Shown: one piece after another, positions 44,460-52,452 of the stretch
Layout of the letters: the number at the start of each line of letters is the position of its first letter
How positions within the stretch are numbered: the first letter of the stretch is position 1
From: Microbacterium sp. SS28
Lineage (GTDB): Bacteria; Actinomycetota; Actinomycetes; Actinomycetales; Microbacteriaceae
Direction: 5' to 3'
DNA length: 64,000 bases
Assembly (NCBI RefSeq): GCF_022761035.1
Contig: NZ_JAKWJP010000001.1
Location: 744,001-808,000 of the forward strand
The notes under the pieces: generated by a model
What the model saw: only the letters and a program-made list of their open reading frames with translations
The model's database searches: none
What the model was told of the DNA's origin: nothing
Made by a program: the position numbers and the translations under genes

Positions 44460-45188
44460 CCGGGCGGGCTTGCGGGCCCGGTGGAGGGCCACGATTCCGA
44501 ACGAGAGGTTGCGGTAGGCGACATCCGTCCATCCCGCATCGCGGATCCACGACGACAGCGTCGCCTGGTCCGGCCAGTCCTTGATCGACTCGTTGAGGTA
44601 GTCGTAGGCCTCGGCGTTCGAGCTCACGGTCTTCGCGACGACAGGCAGGATGCGGTCGTTGTAGAAGCGGTAGAGGCCGTTGAAGCTGGGCGACGGCGGG
44701 TGCGAGAACTCGCACACGACGAGGCGTCCGCCCGGCTTCGTCACGCGCAGCAGCTCTCGCAGGGCCTTCTTGGGATCGTTGACGTTGCGCAGTCCGAACG
44801 ACATCGTGACGGCATCGAACTCGGCGTCCGCGAAGGGCAGGGCCGTGGCATCCGCCTCTGTGAAGGACAGATTCGGGATGCCGGTGTGCCTGCGCCGCCC
44901 TTCGGCGATCATGCCCGGAGAGAAGTCCGCGGCCACGACCTCGGCCCCCGAGCGGGCGATACTCACGCTCGACGCACCGGTGCCGGCGGCGAGGTCGAGG
45001 ATGCGCTGCCCCTTGCGCGGCGCGACCGCGCGGGTCGTGGCGACGCGCCACAGCTGGTCGTTGCCGAGGCTCAGCACCGTGTTGGTGCGGTCGTAGCCGC
45101 GCGCGACCTCGTCGAACATGCCGCTGACGCGCTTCGGGTCCTTGCCGAGATCGGCGCGGTTCGGGTCTTCGGCGGAGCTGGGCGTCAC
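44457..45188 (-). CDS. menG: Demethylmenaquinone methyltransferase (UbiE/MenG)
   Basis: 243 residues. SAM-binding motif [54 protein letters not shown] and the C-terminal [14 protein letters not shown] are those of UbiE/MenG. It methylates demethylmenaquinone to menaquinone in the last step. GTG at 45188 is 6 bases after TAGACT (45195-45200), which lies inside the end of the upstream DUF402 gene. Confidence 0.93.
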   Translation of the reverse strand: MTPSSAEDPNRADLGKDPKRVSGMFDEVARGYDRTNTVLSLGNDQLWRVATTRAVAPRKGQRILDLAAGTGASSVSIARSGAEVVAADFSPGMIAEGRRRHTGIPNLSFTEADATALPFADAEFDAVTMSFGLRNVNDPKKALRELLRVTKPGGRLVVCEFSHPPSPSFNGLYRFYNDRILPVVAKTVSSNAEAYDYLNESIKDWPDQATLSSWIRDAGWTDVAYRNLSFGIVALHRARKPAR

Positions 45189-45194
45189 CCGTCG

Positions 45195-45200
45195 AGTCTA
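45195..45200 (-). promoter_or_regulatory. -10 box of leaderless menG promoter
   Basis: TAGACT-N6-GTG, overlapping the 3' end of the DUF402 gene. Confidence 0.5.
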
Positions 45201-45761
45201 GGCGTCCGTCGCGGAGCCGCCGAGGGCGGCGAGCCGGTCGAGCCAGTGCCGCGGCGTCGCGAGGTCGTAGGGCGCGATGCGGTCCGTGACGCGGCGCTCG
45301 AGGTCGACGGCGAGCTGCTCGAGATGCTCGACGAGCTCGCGCGGGTAGCCGTACGCGACGCGGTGCTCGTCCCACTCGTCGCGGTCGTCGATCCAGATGC
45401 CCCGCCCGTCGCGCGTGTCCACGACGTCGAGGTCCATGTCGACGCCGGTCGGCTCGTCGCCGTCCCAGCGCAGGTCCCACGCGATGTCGATGTAGACGCG
45501 ATAGGCGCCCGGCTCGGCGTTGAAGGTCGCCGCGAAGTCGCCGCTCGGCGGGAGCAGCGTGACGTTCGGCGTCTCGACGGCGAAGTCGCGGCCCGGGCGG
45601 CGGCTGCGCCAGCCCGTCGGCTGTCCGAACCACTCGCCCCACTCGTCGGCGCCGAGGTACACGCATTCGTGCTCCCAGTGCACCCCGCCGTCCCACTTGC
45701 GCCAGCGGAAGACCAGACGCGTGCCCGGCGCGGGCCGGGCGGGGCGGGAATCCTGGGCCAT
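45198..45761 (-). CDS. DUF402 domain protein
   Basis: 187 residues. The central DUF402 beta-barrel region GAYRVYIDIAWDLRWDGDEP, MDLDVVDTRDGRGIWIDD and DEHRVAYGYPRELVEHLEQL is typical; members include nucleoside di- and triphosphate phosphatases. An acidic metal site DxDLDV is visible. Directly upstream of menG and divergent from menF. The function in quinone metabolism, if any, is unknown. Confidence 0.8.
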   Translation of the reverse strand: MAQDSRPARPAPGTRLVFRWRKWDGGVHWEHECVYLGADEWGEWFGQPTGWRSRRPGRDFAVETPNVTLLPPSGDFAATFNAEPGAYRVYIDIAWDLRWDGDEPTGVDMDLDVVDTRDGRGIWIDDRDEWDEHRVAYGYPRELVEHLEQLAVDLERRVTDRIAPYDLATPRHWLDRLAALGGSATDA

Positions 45762-45767
45762 GTGGCG

Positions 45768-45777
45768 AGTCTAGGCT
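45768..45777. promoter_or_regulatory. Overlapping divergent -10 boxes of DUF402 and menF
   Basis: TAGACT on the minus strand (45768-45773) is 6 bases before the DUF402 ATG; TAGGCT on the plus strand (45772-45777) is 7 bases before the menF GTG. The boxes share two bases, so the whole divergent region is only 23 bases. Confidence 0.5.
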
Positions 45778-45784
45778 GGACATC

Positions 45785-47032
45785 GTGATCGACCCGTCCC
45801 GCCCGCCGCGCCTGGTGGCCCGGACCCGCGAGATCGATCCCGACAGCGACATCCTCGCTTTCGCCGATCCGCGGTCGCCGCTCGCGTGGCTGCGCCGCGG
45901 CGACGGCATCATCGGCGTCGGCGACATCGTCGCCGAGAGCGCCCACGGCTCCGACCCGGCCGCGGCCTGGCGCGCGATCGTGGCCGAGGCCGTCATCGAC
46001 GACACGGTCGCCCTCCCCGGCACGGGACTCGTCGCCTTCGGCGCTCTCGCCTTCGATCCGCGGTCGCGGTCTTCGAGCCGGCTCGTCGTGCCGCAGACGA
46101 TCATCGGGCGACGCGACGGCGTCGCATGGCTCACCAGCGTGCACGCCGAAGACTCCGAGTCCGCGGCATCCCCCGAGCCCCTCCCCTACGGGCCGTACTG
46201 GTCTGCGACCCTCGGCCCCGGCGCCCTCGACCCCGCCGGCTACCAGGCCGCCGTGCGCGCGGCGCTCGACGCGATCGAGGCCGGCGAAGTGCGCAAGGTC
46301 GTGCTCGCGCGCGACCTCGTGGGCACCGTCCCCGCGGACGCGGATCTGCGCCGCCTCGTGCGCGCCCTCGCGGGGGGCTACCCCGACACGTGGACCTTCG
46401 CCGTCGACGGCCTCATCGGCGCGAGCCCCGAGACGCTCGTCACGGTCTCGGGCGGCACGGTGACGGCGCGTGTGCTGGCCGGGACGTTCCCGCGCGGCGC
46501 AGACGCGGATGACGACGCCGAAGCATCCGTCGCCCTCGCCCACAGCGACAAGGACCTCGACGAGCACCGCTACGCCGTGCAGAGCGTGCTCGACTCGCTC
46601 GCTCCGCACACGCGTGAGCTGCGGGCCGACGCCGAGCCGTTCGCGCTCGAGCTTCCCAACCTGTGGCACCTCGCGACCGACGTCGCGGGCGATCTGCACG
46701 ATCATGCGTCGGCGCTCGACCTCGTCGCGGCGCTGCACCCGACGGCCGCCGTGGCAGGAACGCCGACGGATGCCGCGATCGAGGTGATCCGCCGGATCGA
46801 GCCGTTCGACCGCGGGCGCTATGCCGGTCCTGTCGGGTGGATCGACGGCAACGGCGACGGGGAGTGGGCGATCGCGCTGCGCTGCGCGCAGGTGGGTGTG
46901 GGCTCGGTCGGCTCCCCGACGCTGCCGGTCGTCGCGCACGCAGGAGCGGGGATCGTGGCGGGGAGCGACCCCGAGACGGAGCTGCTCGAGACGCGCGTGA
47001 AGTTCCGCCCGATCGTCGACGCGCTGGCCTGA
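45785..47032 (+). CDS. menF: Isochorismate synthase MenF
   Basis: 415 residues of the chorismate-binding family. Signatures: EVRKVVLARDLVG, FAVDGLIGASPETLVTVSGG, VLAGTFPRG, KDLDEHRYAV, ALHPTAAVAGTP and IEPFDRGRYAGPVGWID. It converts chorismate to isochorismate, the first step of menaquinone synthesis. K172-region and the E residues near EIR/ESPE are in place. GTG at 45785 is leaderless. Confidence 0.92.
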   Translation: MIDPSRPPRLVARTREIDPDSDILAFADPRSPLAWLRRGDGIIGVGDIVAESAHGSDPAAAWRAIVAEAVIDDTVALPGTGLVAFGALAFDPRSRSSSRLVVPQTIIGRRDGVAWLTSVHAEDSESAASPEPLPYGPYWSATLGPGALDPAGYQAAVRAALDAIEAGEVRKVVLARDLVGTVPADADLRRLVRALAGGYPDTWTFAVDGLIGASPETLVTVSGGTVTARVLAGTFPRGADADDDAEASVALAHSDKDLDEHRYAVQSVLDSLAPHTRELRADAEPFALELPNLWHLATDVAGDLHDHASALDLVAALHPTAAVAGTPTDAAIEVIRRIEPFDRGRYAGPVGWIDGNGDGEWAIALRCAQVGVGSVGSPTLPVVAHAGAGIVAGSDPETELLETRVKFRPIVDALA

Positions 47033-47127
47033 GCGCGGCCGCCGGGCGGGCAGGCCTCGGCGAGCGGTGACGATGTACGCCTCGTCGAGCTCCACGACCG
47101 CGGATCCATATTCGGCAAGAGTCATTG

Positions 47128-47153
47128 CACAACATCTCTTGTGGAACTATCCT
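47128..47153 (+). promoter_or_regulatory. ArsR promoter with candidate operator
   Basis: CACAA, six bases and TTGTG (47128-47143) form an inverted repeat immediately upstream of the -10 box TATCCT (47148-47153), which is 6 bases before the ATG at 47160. Binding by the encoded ArsR-type protein would block the promoter. Confidence 0.45.
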
Positions 47154-47159
47154 CGAGCC

Positions 47160-47738
47160 ATGTCCGAACAGTCCTCCCGCGAGATCCACGTCGAAGATCC
47201 GTCGGCGCTGCGCGCGATGGCTCACCCCCTGCGACTCAAGATCATCGGGATGCTGCGCTCCGACGGCCCCCTGAGCGTCGGGGCCCTCGGAGAACGGCTG
47301 GGCGCGGCATCCGGATCCATCAGCTACCACCTCGCGACGCTCGAGAAGCACGGATTCGTCGAGCATGCGCCCGAGCTCGCACGGGACGGCCGCGAGCGCT
47401 GGTGGCGCGCGTCGGCCGAGTACACGAGCTTCGATCCGGCGGAGCTGCAGGCCGATCCCGCCCGGCGCGAGGCGGGGGTCGCCTTCCGCCGCGCGATCGT
47501 GCAGGGGTATGCCGCGGAGCAGCTCGCCTACCTCGAGTCCGAGGCCGACCTGCCGGCCGAGTGGATCGCCGCAGCGACGCAGAGCGACGACCTGCTGTGG
47601 GTCACGGCCGGCGAGCTGCAGGAGCTGAGCGACGAACTCGAAGCGCTCGGGCGCCGCTGGCACGACCGGGCCGGCGACCGCACGCGAGCGGGAGCCGAGC
47701 CCGTGCGCCTCATCTACTCGGCGTTCCACCGGCCATGA
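47160..47738 (+). CDS. ArsR family winged-helix transcriptional regulator
   Basis: 192 residues. An N-terminal winged helix, ALRAMAHPLRLKIIGMLRSD with LSVGALGERLGAASGSISYHLATLEKHGFVEH, is followed by a helical C-terminal region of about 100 residues, longer than in metal-sensing ArsR proteins. No cysteine metal site is seen, so the effector is probably a small molecule. The ATG overlaps no upstream gene; its stop overlaps the MFS exporter start as ATGA, pointing to control of that exporter. Confidence 0.85.
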   Translation: MSEQSSREIHVEDPSALRAMAHPLRLKIIGMLRSDGPLSVGALGERLGAASGSISYHLATLEKHGFVEHAPELARDGRERWWRASAEYTSFDPAELQADPARREAGVAFRRAIVQGYAAEQLAYLESEADLPAEWIAAATQSDDLLWVTAGELQELSDELEALGRRWHDRAGDRTRAGAEPVRLIYSAFHRP

Positions 47739-48955
47739 GCTCGCCGACCACGACCCGCCGAACTCCGCTCGTCGCGCTGCTCGCCGCCGACGGCGTCTCG
47801 CGGGCGGGCAACGCGATCACGACTGTCGCGATCCCCCTCATCGCCCTCGACATCGGCGGCACTCCCCTCGCCGCGGCGGCAGCGGGCGTCGCCGCGACGC
47901 TGCCGCTCGTCGTGGGCGGGCTCATCGGCGGAGTCGTCGTCGATCGGCTCGGCTTCCGGCGCGCGAGCATCGCGGCCGACGCCGCGAGCGGGTTGACGGT
48001 GCTCGCGGTCCCCCTGCTCGCATCGCTCGACGCCCTGCCGCTGTGGGCGCTCCTCGTGCTCGTGTTCCTGTCGAACCTGCTCGACGCGCCCGGCTCGTCC
48101 GCACGGTTCAGCCAGCTGCCCGAACTCGCCGAACTCGCCGGGGTGGACCTCCCCCGGGCCGCCGCGGCGCAGGCGACCGTCTCACGGACGGCGATGATGC
48201 TCGGCGCGGCGCTCGCGGGACTGCTCATCGCGACGGTCGGCGCAGCGCCCGCGATGATCGTCAACGGCATCGCCTTCGCCGTCGCGATCGTGCTGACCAT
48301 CGCGTTCGTCCCGCGGATGGCCCTCGCGACTCACGACCACGAGCGCGAGGAGACGGGCGGATGGCGCGGCATCACGGCCGGGATCCGCTTCGTGTGGCGG
48401 ACGCCGCTCATCCGGGCCGTGGTTCTCCTGGTCGTCGTGACGAACGCTGTCGACATCGCGGGCATCACCGTTCTCAAGCCCGTCTACGCCGAGACCCTCG
48501 GACACGGCGGCGCCGAACTCGGCATCATGATCGCGTGCATGTCGGGCGGCGCGCTCGTCGGAGCGGCGCTGTACGGCATCATCGGCGACCGGCTGCCCCG
48601 CCACGGGCTGTTCGTCGTGCTCTTCCTGCTGTGCGGGGTCCCGCCGTACCTGACGATGGCGCTCGCTCCGCCGTTCCCCGTCGTCGCCGTCGTCCTCGTG
48701 CTGTCGGGACTCGCGGCCGGGCCCCTCAATCCGCTCATCGACTCGGCGCTCTTCACTCTCGTGCCGCCCGACATCCGCGCGCGCGTCATCGGCGCGATAA
48801 CGGCAGGCGTGACGGCGGCGATGCCGCTCGGCAGCCTCCTCGCGGGCATCGGCATCGACGCGCTCGGGCTCACGACGACGCTCGTCCTGGCGAGCGCGAC
48901 CTACCTCACGGCGATCCTGAGCCTCGGGTTCGGGCGGCGCTGGAAGGGGTTCTGA
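47735..48955 (+). CDS. MFS transporter, enterobactin/macrolide exporter-like
   Basis: 406 residues with about 12 membrane segments. VVDRLGFRRAS in the loop between segments 2 and 3 and PLNPLIDSALFTLVPPDIRARV resemble the EntS/MefA-type exporters. The gene is translationally coupled to the ArsR regulator. Substrate unknown. A dispersed repeat follows its stop. Confidence 0.85.
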   Translation: MSSPTTTRRTPLVALLAADGVSRAGNAITTVAIPLIALDIGGTPLAAAAAGVAATLPLVVGGLIGGVVVDRLGFRRASIAADAASGLTVLAVPLLASLDALPLWALLVLVFLSNLLDAPGSSARFSQLPELAELAGVDLPRAAAAQATVSRTAMMLGAALAGLLIATVGAAPAMIVNGIAFAVAIVLTIAFVPRMALATHDHEREETGGWRGITAGIRFVWRTPLIRAVVLLVVVTNAVDIAGITVLKPVYAETLGHGGAELGIMIACMSGGALVGAALYGIIGDRLPRHGLFVVLFLLCGVPPYLTMALAPPFPVVAVVLVLSGLAAGPLNPLIDSALFTLVPPDIRARVIGAITAGVTAAMPLGSLLAGIGIDALGLTTTLVLASATYLTAILSLGFGRRWKGF

Positions 48956-48963
48956 CAGCACCC

Positions 48964-49003
48964 GGTCGTTGAGCGAGGAGCGAAGCGACGAGACGAAACG
49001 GCA
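48964..49003. repeat. Dispersed GC-rich repeat of actinobacterial type
   Basis: Between the MFS stop and the ABC permease, a stretch starting CGGTCGTTGAGCGAGGAGC and running to about 49003 (GACGAAACG) matches the short repeat class common in Microbacteriaceae intergenic regions. A related form, in the opposite orientation, is embedded in menB at 62034-62060, and a partial one lies at 10984-11012. Confidence 0.5.
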
Positions 49004-49015
49004 CAGGGGCGGGCG

Positions 49016-49825
49016 TCAGATCGAGCGCTGATAGGCGCGGATCGCGCGGACCGACCACACGAACGCGAGGACAGCGAGCACCGCGAGCCCGGCCGCCTGC
49101 AGCCATGCGGCATCCGGATACTGCCCGTCCAGTCCCCCGCGACCGAGCTCGACGGCCCACGTCATGGGGTTCCACTTCGAGACGTCCTGCACCCACTCGG
49201 GCATGAGGTCCTGGGGCATCATCGTCGTGGACAGGAACGTCGCGGGCAGCACGATGAGCTGCGACAGGCTGATGAGCGCGATCTGGTTGCGCGTCGTGAG
49301 CGCGACCGCCGTCGACATCGAGCAGAAGATCGTCGCGAGCAGCGTCGCGACGCCGAGGGCTGCGGCCATGCCGCCGATGCCGCCCGGGTAGCGCGCGCCC
49401 GCGAGCCACCCGATGCCCAGCACGACGAGCGACTGCAGGACATTGACGACGAGCTGCTGCACGAGCTGGCCCGTGATGATCGCCGTGCGCGAGATCGGCG
49501 AGGTCAGGTACTGGTCCATGACGCCGGAGTCGATGTCGTCGATGTACCCCGTGCCGGCCCACGCGCCCGAGTAGAGCACCGTCATCATGAGGATGCCCGG
49601 CACGAGGTAGTCGATGTACCCCTCGCCGCCGAACTGCGGCAGAGTGCCCAGCGACGAGAAGACGGCGCCGAACAGCAGGATCCAGATGACCGGCTGGATG
49701 AGCGACATGACGGGGCCCCACGCCTGCCGCCAGCTCGAGATCATCCAGCGGCGCAGCACCTGGCTCGTCTGCGTGAACCAGCCGGCACGGGCGGGGGCGT
49801 TGAGGGGAATCGATACAGCGGTCAT
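49016..49825 (-). CDS. ABC-2 type drug exporter permease (DrrB-like)
   Basis: 269 residues, six membrane segments, with the ABC-2 signature GYIDYLVPGILMMTVLYSG and YLTSPISRTAIITGQL. Partner of the ATPase upstream; the ATG overlaps its stop as ATGA. Typical DrrB-type daunorubicin or lantibiotic exporter permease. The substrate cannot be named. Confidence 0.88.
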   Translation of the reverse strand: MTAVSIPLNAPARAGWFTQTSQVLRRWMISSWRQAWGPVMSLIQPVIWILLFGAVFSSLGTLPQFGGEGYIDYLVPGILMMTVLYSGAWAGTGYIDDIDSGVMDQYLTSPISRTAIITGQLVQQLVVNVLQSLVVLGIGWLAGARYPGGIGGMAAALGVATLLATIFCSMSTAVALTTRNQIALISLSQLIVLPATFLSTTMMPQDLMPEWVQDVSKWNPMTWAVELGRGGLDGQYPDAAWLQAAGLAVLAVLAFVWSVRAIRAYQRSI

Positions 49826-50838
49826 GCTGCCGCTCCTGTCTGGATCTCGGCGGGGCCTGCCTCGCCGAACGTGCGGCCGACGAAGTGCAGGTACACGTCA
49901 TCGAGGGTGGGGTGGGATGCCGCGACCTGCCCGAACCGGATGCCCGCGGCATCCAGTGCGGCGATCACGGCGCCGACGGCCGCCGAGGCGTCGTCGGTGC
50001 GGGCGGCGAGGACGCCGTCGGTTCCGGATGCCTCGACCACGATGTCGCGCAGGCCCGCGACCTGGGCGACCGCGGCGCGGACGGCGGCGGGATCGGGCTC
50101 GATGAGCGAGACGCGCAGCGAGTCTCCGTGCAGCGCCGCCTTGAGCGCGGCGGGCGTCCCCTGCACGACGGCCTGTCCACCGTTGACCAGCAGCAGCTCG
50201 TCGGCGAGGCGGTCCGCCTCTTCCATGTAGTGCGTCGTCAGGACGACAGTGAGGGCCTCCTCGCCGGACAGGCGCCGGATCTCGGCCCACATCGCGGCGC
50301 GCGCCTCGGGGTCGAGACCCGTCGTGGGCTCGTCGAGGAACAGGACCCGCGGGCGGTGGACGAGGGCCGCGGCGACATCGAGCCGGCGGCGCATGCCTCC
50401 CGAGAAGGTCGAGACAGGGCGACGGGATGCCTCGGCCAGCCCGAACTCGTCGAGCAGGCGCGCGGACCGCCTCTTCGCGTCGGCGGCACCGACCCCGCGC
50501 AGGCGGGCGGCGATCTCGAGGTTCTCCGTCGCGGTGAGCAGCGGATCCGTGCTCGACCCCTGCGACACGTAGCCGATCGCGGCGCGGACGGCGTCGGCAC
50601 TGCGCAGGACGTCGTGCCCATCGACGCGGGCGGCGCCGCTCGTGGGTCGCGACAGCGTCGTGAGGATCTTGGTCGTGGTGGACTTGCCGGCGCCGTTCGG
50701 ACCCAGGAGTCCGAATACCCGGCCGGCGGGGACCGTGAAGCTCAGGCCGTCGAGGGCGCGCACGGCGGGTCTGCGCGCACGGCCTGGGTAGACCTTCACG
50801 AGGTCTTCCGCGACGATCGCGGGGGTGTTTTCAGGCAT
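49822..50838 (-). CDS. ABC exporter ATP-binding protein (DrrA-like)
   Basis: 338 residues. Walker A GPNGAGKST, signature STFSGGMRRRLDVAAALVH, Walker B VLFLDEPTTGLDP and the switch histidine VVLTTHYMEEAD, followed by a C-terminal DrrA-type extension of about 100 residues. GGAAGGG precedes the ATG. It belongs to the PadR-regulator, HAAS membrane protein, ATPase, permease operon. Confidence 0.92.
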   Translation of the reverse strand: MPENTPAIVAEDLVKVYPGRARRPAVRALDGLSFTVPAGRVFGLLGPNGAGKSTTTKILTTLSRPTSGAARVDGHDVLRSADAVRAAIGYVSQGSSTDPLLTATENLEIAARLRGVGAADAKRRSARLLDEFGLAEASRRPVSTFSGGMRRRLDVAAALVHRPRVLFLDEPTTGLDPEARAAMWAEIRRLSGEEALTVVLTTHYMEEADRLADELLLVNGGQAVVQGTPAALKAALHGDSLRVSLIEPDPAAVRAAVAQVAGLRDIVVEASGTDGVLAARTDDASAAVGAVIAALDAAGIRFGQVAASHPTLDDVYLHFVGRTFGEAGPAEIQTGAAA

Positions 50839-50896
50839 GGCGGAGCATCCCTTCCTTCTTGATGGGTCGAACTGTGCGGCGCGACGCCGCGCCGGA

Positions 50897-51787
50897 TCAG
50901 GCGGTCTTGCGGGGACCGAAGAGCATGCGTGCGAGCACGATCAGCATCGTCGCGAAGCCGCCGACGAAGGCGAGCGGCGCCCACCACCAGCCGACCGTGA
51001 AGACGAGCACGACGATGACGGCGAACGTGACGGTCCAGATGACTGCCGTGTAGATGCCGAACCGCGCGGCGGTCTCGGGCTCTTCCTCGAAGCGGTTGCT
51101 GACGTGGTCCTGCCACTGCGTGCGCGTCCAGGCCTTCTTGCGATTGGTCTGGCTCGCGCCGAGGAAGGCGAACAGGATGATCGAGGCGATCACCCCGAGC
51201 GCCGAGAACACGACGCACCACATCGGGAGGACGCCGAGCGCGACGAGCCCGCCGAAGCCGAGTCCGTAGAGCGCGAGGAAGCTCGCGAGGCCGTACCCGC
51301 CCGCGCGTGCGGAGGGCATCGGATGGTTCGTCGTGGTCTCCTGCGCGAGCGAGTCGCCGACGAGCATGCCGAGCGCCGTCGCGGCGAGTCCGAGCAGCCC
51401 GATCTGGGCGCCGCCCGGGATGGGGAGCACCTCGGTCGCGCCGAGGACGACGAGCACGAGTCCGATGACGAGCAGGAGCGACCACACGACGACCCGCACG
51501 ACGAAGCCGGTCTTGGGACGCACGCGGTGCCGCAGGAAGGCCGCCTGCGCCGTCTCGCGCTCGGCCGCGGGGGACGCGGCATCCGTCTCCCCCAGAAGAT
51601 CGCGCACATCGCCGAGCTCGGCGATCGCGCGCTGCGCGGCAGTCGCCGGGGCGACGCCCGCGGCCTCGAGCTCTTCGACGCGGGCGACGAGGTTGGCGCG
51701 CACCTCCTCTTTGAGGTCCTGTGCGTCGGGCGTCATGTCGACGCTGCGGAACGCGTCGTCGAGAAGGCGGTGGATGTCGGTGTTCAT
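50897..51787 (-). CDS. HAAS-type membrane protein with DUF1700-like prefix domain
   Basis: 296 residues. An N-terminal soluble helical domain, IHRLLDDAFRSVDMTPDAQD to AELGDVRDLLG, is the permease-prefix/HAAS domain often found beside PadR-controlled ABC exporters; about seven membrane segments follow. The function is unknown, possibly to link transporter and regulator. The ATG overlaps the PadR stop as ATGA. Confidence 0.72.
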   Translation of the reverse strand: MNTDIHRLLDDAFRSVDMTPDAQDLKEEVRANLVARVEELEAAGVAPATAAQRAIAELGDVRDLLGETDAASPAAERETAQAAFLRHRVRPKTGFVVRVVVWSLLLVIGLVLVVLGATEVLPIPGGAQIGLLGLAATALGMLVGDSLAQETTTNHPMPSARAGGYGLASFLALYGLGFGGLVALGVLPMWCVVFSALGVIASIILFAFLGASQTNRKKAWTRTQWQDHVSNRFEEEPETAARFGIYTAVIWTVTFAVIVVLVFTVGWWWAPLAFVGGFATMLIVLARMLFGPRKTA

Positions 51788-52149
51788 GGCTGTTCCTTCA
51801 CGGCGGTGTCGTTGACATTCAGGAGGGTGTCGATGATGCGGCGGGTCGCGACCCAGGCCGCGACCTTCGAGCGGTAGACGGCTCGGCCTGCGTCGGTGAT
51901 GCGGTAGTACTTGCGGCGGCCACCCTGCGTCTCGTCGCCCCAGTAGGACTCGACGAGGCCGTCCTTCTCGAGACGGCGGTAGGTCGCGTAGAGCGTGGCT
52001 TCTTTGATCTCGTGGTCGCCGCCGGTCGCCTCGCGGATCGCCTTGTAGATCTCGAAGCCGTAGCTGTCGGTCTGGCGGAGCACGCCGAGCACGATCGTGT
52101 CGGTGTGCCCGCGCAGCAGATCGGCTGCGAAAGCGTCGTCCTGTGTCAT
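51784..52149 (-). CDS. PadR family transcriptional regulator
   Basis: 121 residues: GHTDTIVLGVLRQTDSYGFEIYKAI, the recognition region EIKEATLYATYRRLEKDGLVESYWGDE and the wing RRKYYRITDAGRAVY. PadR proteins such as LmrR repress their neighbouring multidrug ABC exporter and bind its substrate directly. The transcript looks leaderless (TACAGT at 52157-52162, 7 bases before ATG). Confidence 0.92.
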   Translation of the reverse strand: MTQDDAFAADLLRGHTDTIVLGVLRQTDSYGFEIYKAIREATGGDHEIKEATLYATYRRLEKDGLVESYWGDETQGGRRKYYRITDAGRAVYRSKVAAWVATRRIIDTLLNVNDTAVKEQP

Positions 52150-52452
52150 GGCAAGTACTGTATCACGTCAAGTACTTGTTGAGAAAGGCATCTTTGCTAC
52201 GCCCCGAGTCATGAGATCGATTACCCGCCCGGACGCTCTTCACAGAGGAGCGCGCGACTCTGCTAGCTTCGGGAGCACTCGGCACCCGCGAGGCGCTGAG
52301 TGCTCCATCGGCTCCATCGGCCCATCCGTTCCGGGATGGGCTCACTCGACCTCGCTCTTCTGCACCACCTCACGTGCCGTGCGCTCCGCTGATCGTCGAC
52401 CGATGTTCGCGTCAGTGGCAGTGACGGCACCTTCGACGGATGGGGGTTCGTC
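52150..52452. other. 303-base intergenic stretch upstream of the RCC1 gene
   Basis: Besides the PadR operator, a perfect 9-bp inverted repeat GGAGCACTC/GAGTGCTCC with a 17-base loop lies at 52272-52306. No gene seen. TAGCTT near 52264 is a weak -10 candidate for the secreted protein. Confidence 0.5.
52152..52178. promoter_or_regulatory. Candidate PadR operator over its own promoter
   Basis: Two near-identical palindromes, CAAGTACTGT (52152-52161) and CAAGTACTTG (52169-52178), are 17 bases apart and straddle the -10 box. Autorepression of the exporter operon is likely. Confidence 0.55.

Noticed and set aside
41962..46134. Open frame of 1390 residues continuing upstream from the ferredoxin reductase
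   Set aside because: Only the part from ATG 43332 has a family match and a ribosome site; the rest is a shadow of the polyprenyl synthase, menG and DUF402.
47033..47125. Minus-strand start MTLAEYGSAVVELDEAYIVTA
   Set aside because: Looks protein-like for about 22 residues but continues as an antisense frame of menF; at best a gene remnant.
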